From: Diplocloster modestus
Lineage (GTDB): Bacteria > Bacillota > Clostridia > Lachnospirales > Lachnospiraceae
Length of the DNA stretch: 64,000 nucleotides
Assembly: GCF_019042245.1 (NCBI RefSeq)
Contig: NZ_JAHQCX010000006.1
Location: 1-64,000 of the forward strand
Reading direction: 5' to 3'
Shown piece by piece: positions 63,133 to 64,000 of the stretch. Position numbers and translations under genes: made by a program. How positions within the stretch are numbered: the first letter of the stretch is position 1; each line of letters opens with the position of its first letter. The notes below the pieces were generated by a model. That model saw nothing but the letters and a program-made list of their open reading frames with translations. It did not search any database and had not been told where the DNA came from.

Positions 63133-63387
63133 GCGTGAAAACGGGCTGAAGTCCGGGGCGGGGGACAACGCTTCTGCGGTGAAAAACTTCGGGACGGACT
63201 AAGAGCTATGGGCGGGGGCGGGAAAGAACCCCTCATTACATTTTTCTACGCAAACTCGCTGCGCTCAGACATGCTCCGAAAAACGGGGATTCTTTCCCGC
63301 CCCCGCCCATAGCTCTAAGTCCATCCCTCAATGTTTTTCACCGCAGAAGCGTTGTCCCCCGCCCCGGACTTCAGCCCGTTTTCACGC
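63133..63387. repeat. Giant palindrome C
   Basis: A 255-nt inverted repeat starting 10 nt after the AraC stop. Arms of about 100 nt from GCGTGAAAACGGG to CCCGTTTTCACGC match with a handful of changes. Apex 63251-63271, minus strand: TGTCTGAGC-GCA-GCGAGTTTG, the same motif as in A, B and D, here opposite to the AraC strand. Confidence 0.9.
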
Positions 63388-63498
63388 CTGCTTTGGTACC
63401 GGCTTTGTATATATGTTCCACTATCTCAATTCTAATACAATACCGGTAATTGCTGTATACGAAATGCTGCATACGAAACTCAGTTATCCCAAAAACAG

Positions 63499-63781
63499 GA
63501 GCGGGCTGGGGCAAGAACAGCCTCCGGGGGAAAGGAACAACAAGGAACGGGATCGACATCGCTTGAGACCGGGCCTTAGAACGGATTACGGAGATGATGG
63601 GAGAACCTCGCAGAGCCTGGAACACTGTCCGAGCCGCCTTTTGGCAAGTTTGTTCCGGGCTCTGCTAATAAGAGGTTCTCCCATCATCGTAGTTATCCGT
63701 TCTTAGGCACGGTCGATGCGATGTCGATCCCGTTCCTTGTTGTTCCTTTCCCCCGGAGGCCGTTCTTGCCCCTGTCCGCTC
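63499..63781. repeat. Giant palindrome D
   Basis: A 283-nt inverted repeat whose right end is 23 nt from the galE stop. Outer arms (about 60 nt) are nearly perfect and unrelated to B. The inner region is homologous to B: CGCTTGAGACCG, CCTTAGAACGG, ATTACGGAG, CCTCGCAG, CTGCTAATAAGAGG, ATCCGTTCTTAGG, CGATGCG. Apex 63626-63652 is TGTCCGAGC-CGCCTTTT-GGCAAGTTTG. Confidence 0.9.
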
Positions 63782-63804
63782 CGGCCCCTCAGCGAAAACT
63801 TATC

Positions 63805-64000
63805 TTATTCATACCCATTCGGGTTTCCAGCCTGCCAGCGCCAGGCGTCTTCGCACATCTCGTCCAGCTGGCGCAGGGCTTTCCAGCCCAGTTCTCTGTA
63901 CGCTTTGGAGGCGTTGGCATAGCAGGCGGCGATGTCACCGGGGCGGCGGGGTTTGATTTCGTAGGGGATCGGGGTTTGGCATACTTTTTCGAAGGCGTGT
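63805..64000 (-). CDS. galE: UDP-glucose 4-epimerase, 3' end
   Basis: Partial; the gene continues past the right edge. The last 64 residues read HAFEKVCQTPIPYEIKPRRP, GDIAACYANASKAYRELGWK, ALRQLDEMCEDAWRWQAGNP, NGYE, which is the standard GalE C-terminus (RRPGD, KA..ELGW, D.WRWQ..NP.GY). GalE interconverts UDP-glucose and UDP-galactose. Stop TAA at 63805-63807. Confidence 0.95.
   Translation of the reverse strand, partial: HAFEKVCQTPIPYEIKPRRPGDIAACYANASKAYRELGWKALRQLDEMCEDAWRWQAGNPNGYE

Noticed and set aside
63371-63706. ORFs in palindromes C/D
   Set aside because: Repeat-derived, mirrored on both strands, no gene signals.

Overview
The window looks like a chromosomal segment of a gut-type Lachnospiraceae (Clostridia, Firmicutes). 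The evidence is AGGAGG-type ribosome binding sites throughout, the tsaE-tsaB-rimI-tsaD cluster, an ECF-type RibU under an FMN riboswitch, a Gram-positive MacB/YknXYZ-type efflux operon, long-form HPF, a frameshifted prfB and many LplABC/RbsABC sugar transporters. This is inferred from gene content only. Nearly all genes lie on the minus strand.

Layout. 0-0.5 kb: two tRNA-Ser genes. 0.8-6 kb: a housekeeping operon (YcxB-like, tsaE, tsaB, rimI, zinc-ribbon protein, rnz, tsaD, ispD) for t6A tRNA modification and isoprenoid synthesis. 6-13 kb: a CUT1 uptake operon (solute-binding lipoprotein, ADP-ribosylglycohydrolase-family protein, LplB, LplC, TIM-barrel isomerase, GntR regulator). 13-20.7 kb: a hydroxy-acid/glycerate block (aldolase, Ldh-family, HprA-like, GarR-like, glycerate kinase), a self-contained Fic gene and a CdaR-type regulator. 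21-24.8 kb: a MacB-like efflux operon. 25-29 kb: thioesterase, ribU with FMN riboswitch, tex. 29-30.5 kb: two plus-strand membrane proteins. 30.6-34.8 kb: aspartate-family operon (ACT protein, hom, proposed homoserine kinase, lysC). 35-39 kb: prfB and secA. 39-43 kb: a strange Asn/Pro/Cys-repeat protein with a thioester-domain-like N-terminus, hpf, dacF. 43-51 kb: eukaryotic-type hisA, an RbsABC-like operon with dehydrogenase and esterase, and a divergent ROK regulator. 52-60 kb: two paralogous LacI regulators around an M24-family/ASRT-family pair, with a second RbsABC-like transporter. 60.6-64 kb: a 5'-truncated FIVAR surface protein head-to-head with a 5'-truncated AraC regulator, two giant palindromes, and the 3' end of galE.

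The most unusual material is non-coding. Four very long palindromes (A 20861-21277, B 34875-35185, C 63133-63387, D 63499-63781) each start within about 20 nt of a stop codon. They share an apical motif (TGTYTGAGC, small hairpin, GCGAGTTTG), always on the strand antisense to the gene they follow. Their outer arms are unrelated in sequence but self-complementary. B and D also share conserved internal loops and show paired, compensating differences, as expected for a selected folded RNA or DNA family. Separately there is a REP/BIME-like family (6085-6261, 26736-26804), a TGCGCA-rich regulatory motif on both sides of the second RbsABC cluster, and several promoters with operator-like palindromes.

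All functional statements are from reading the sequence and family knowledge; no database search was possible.
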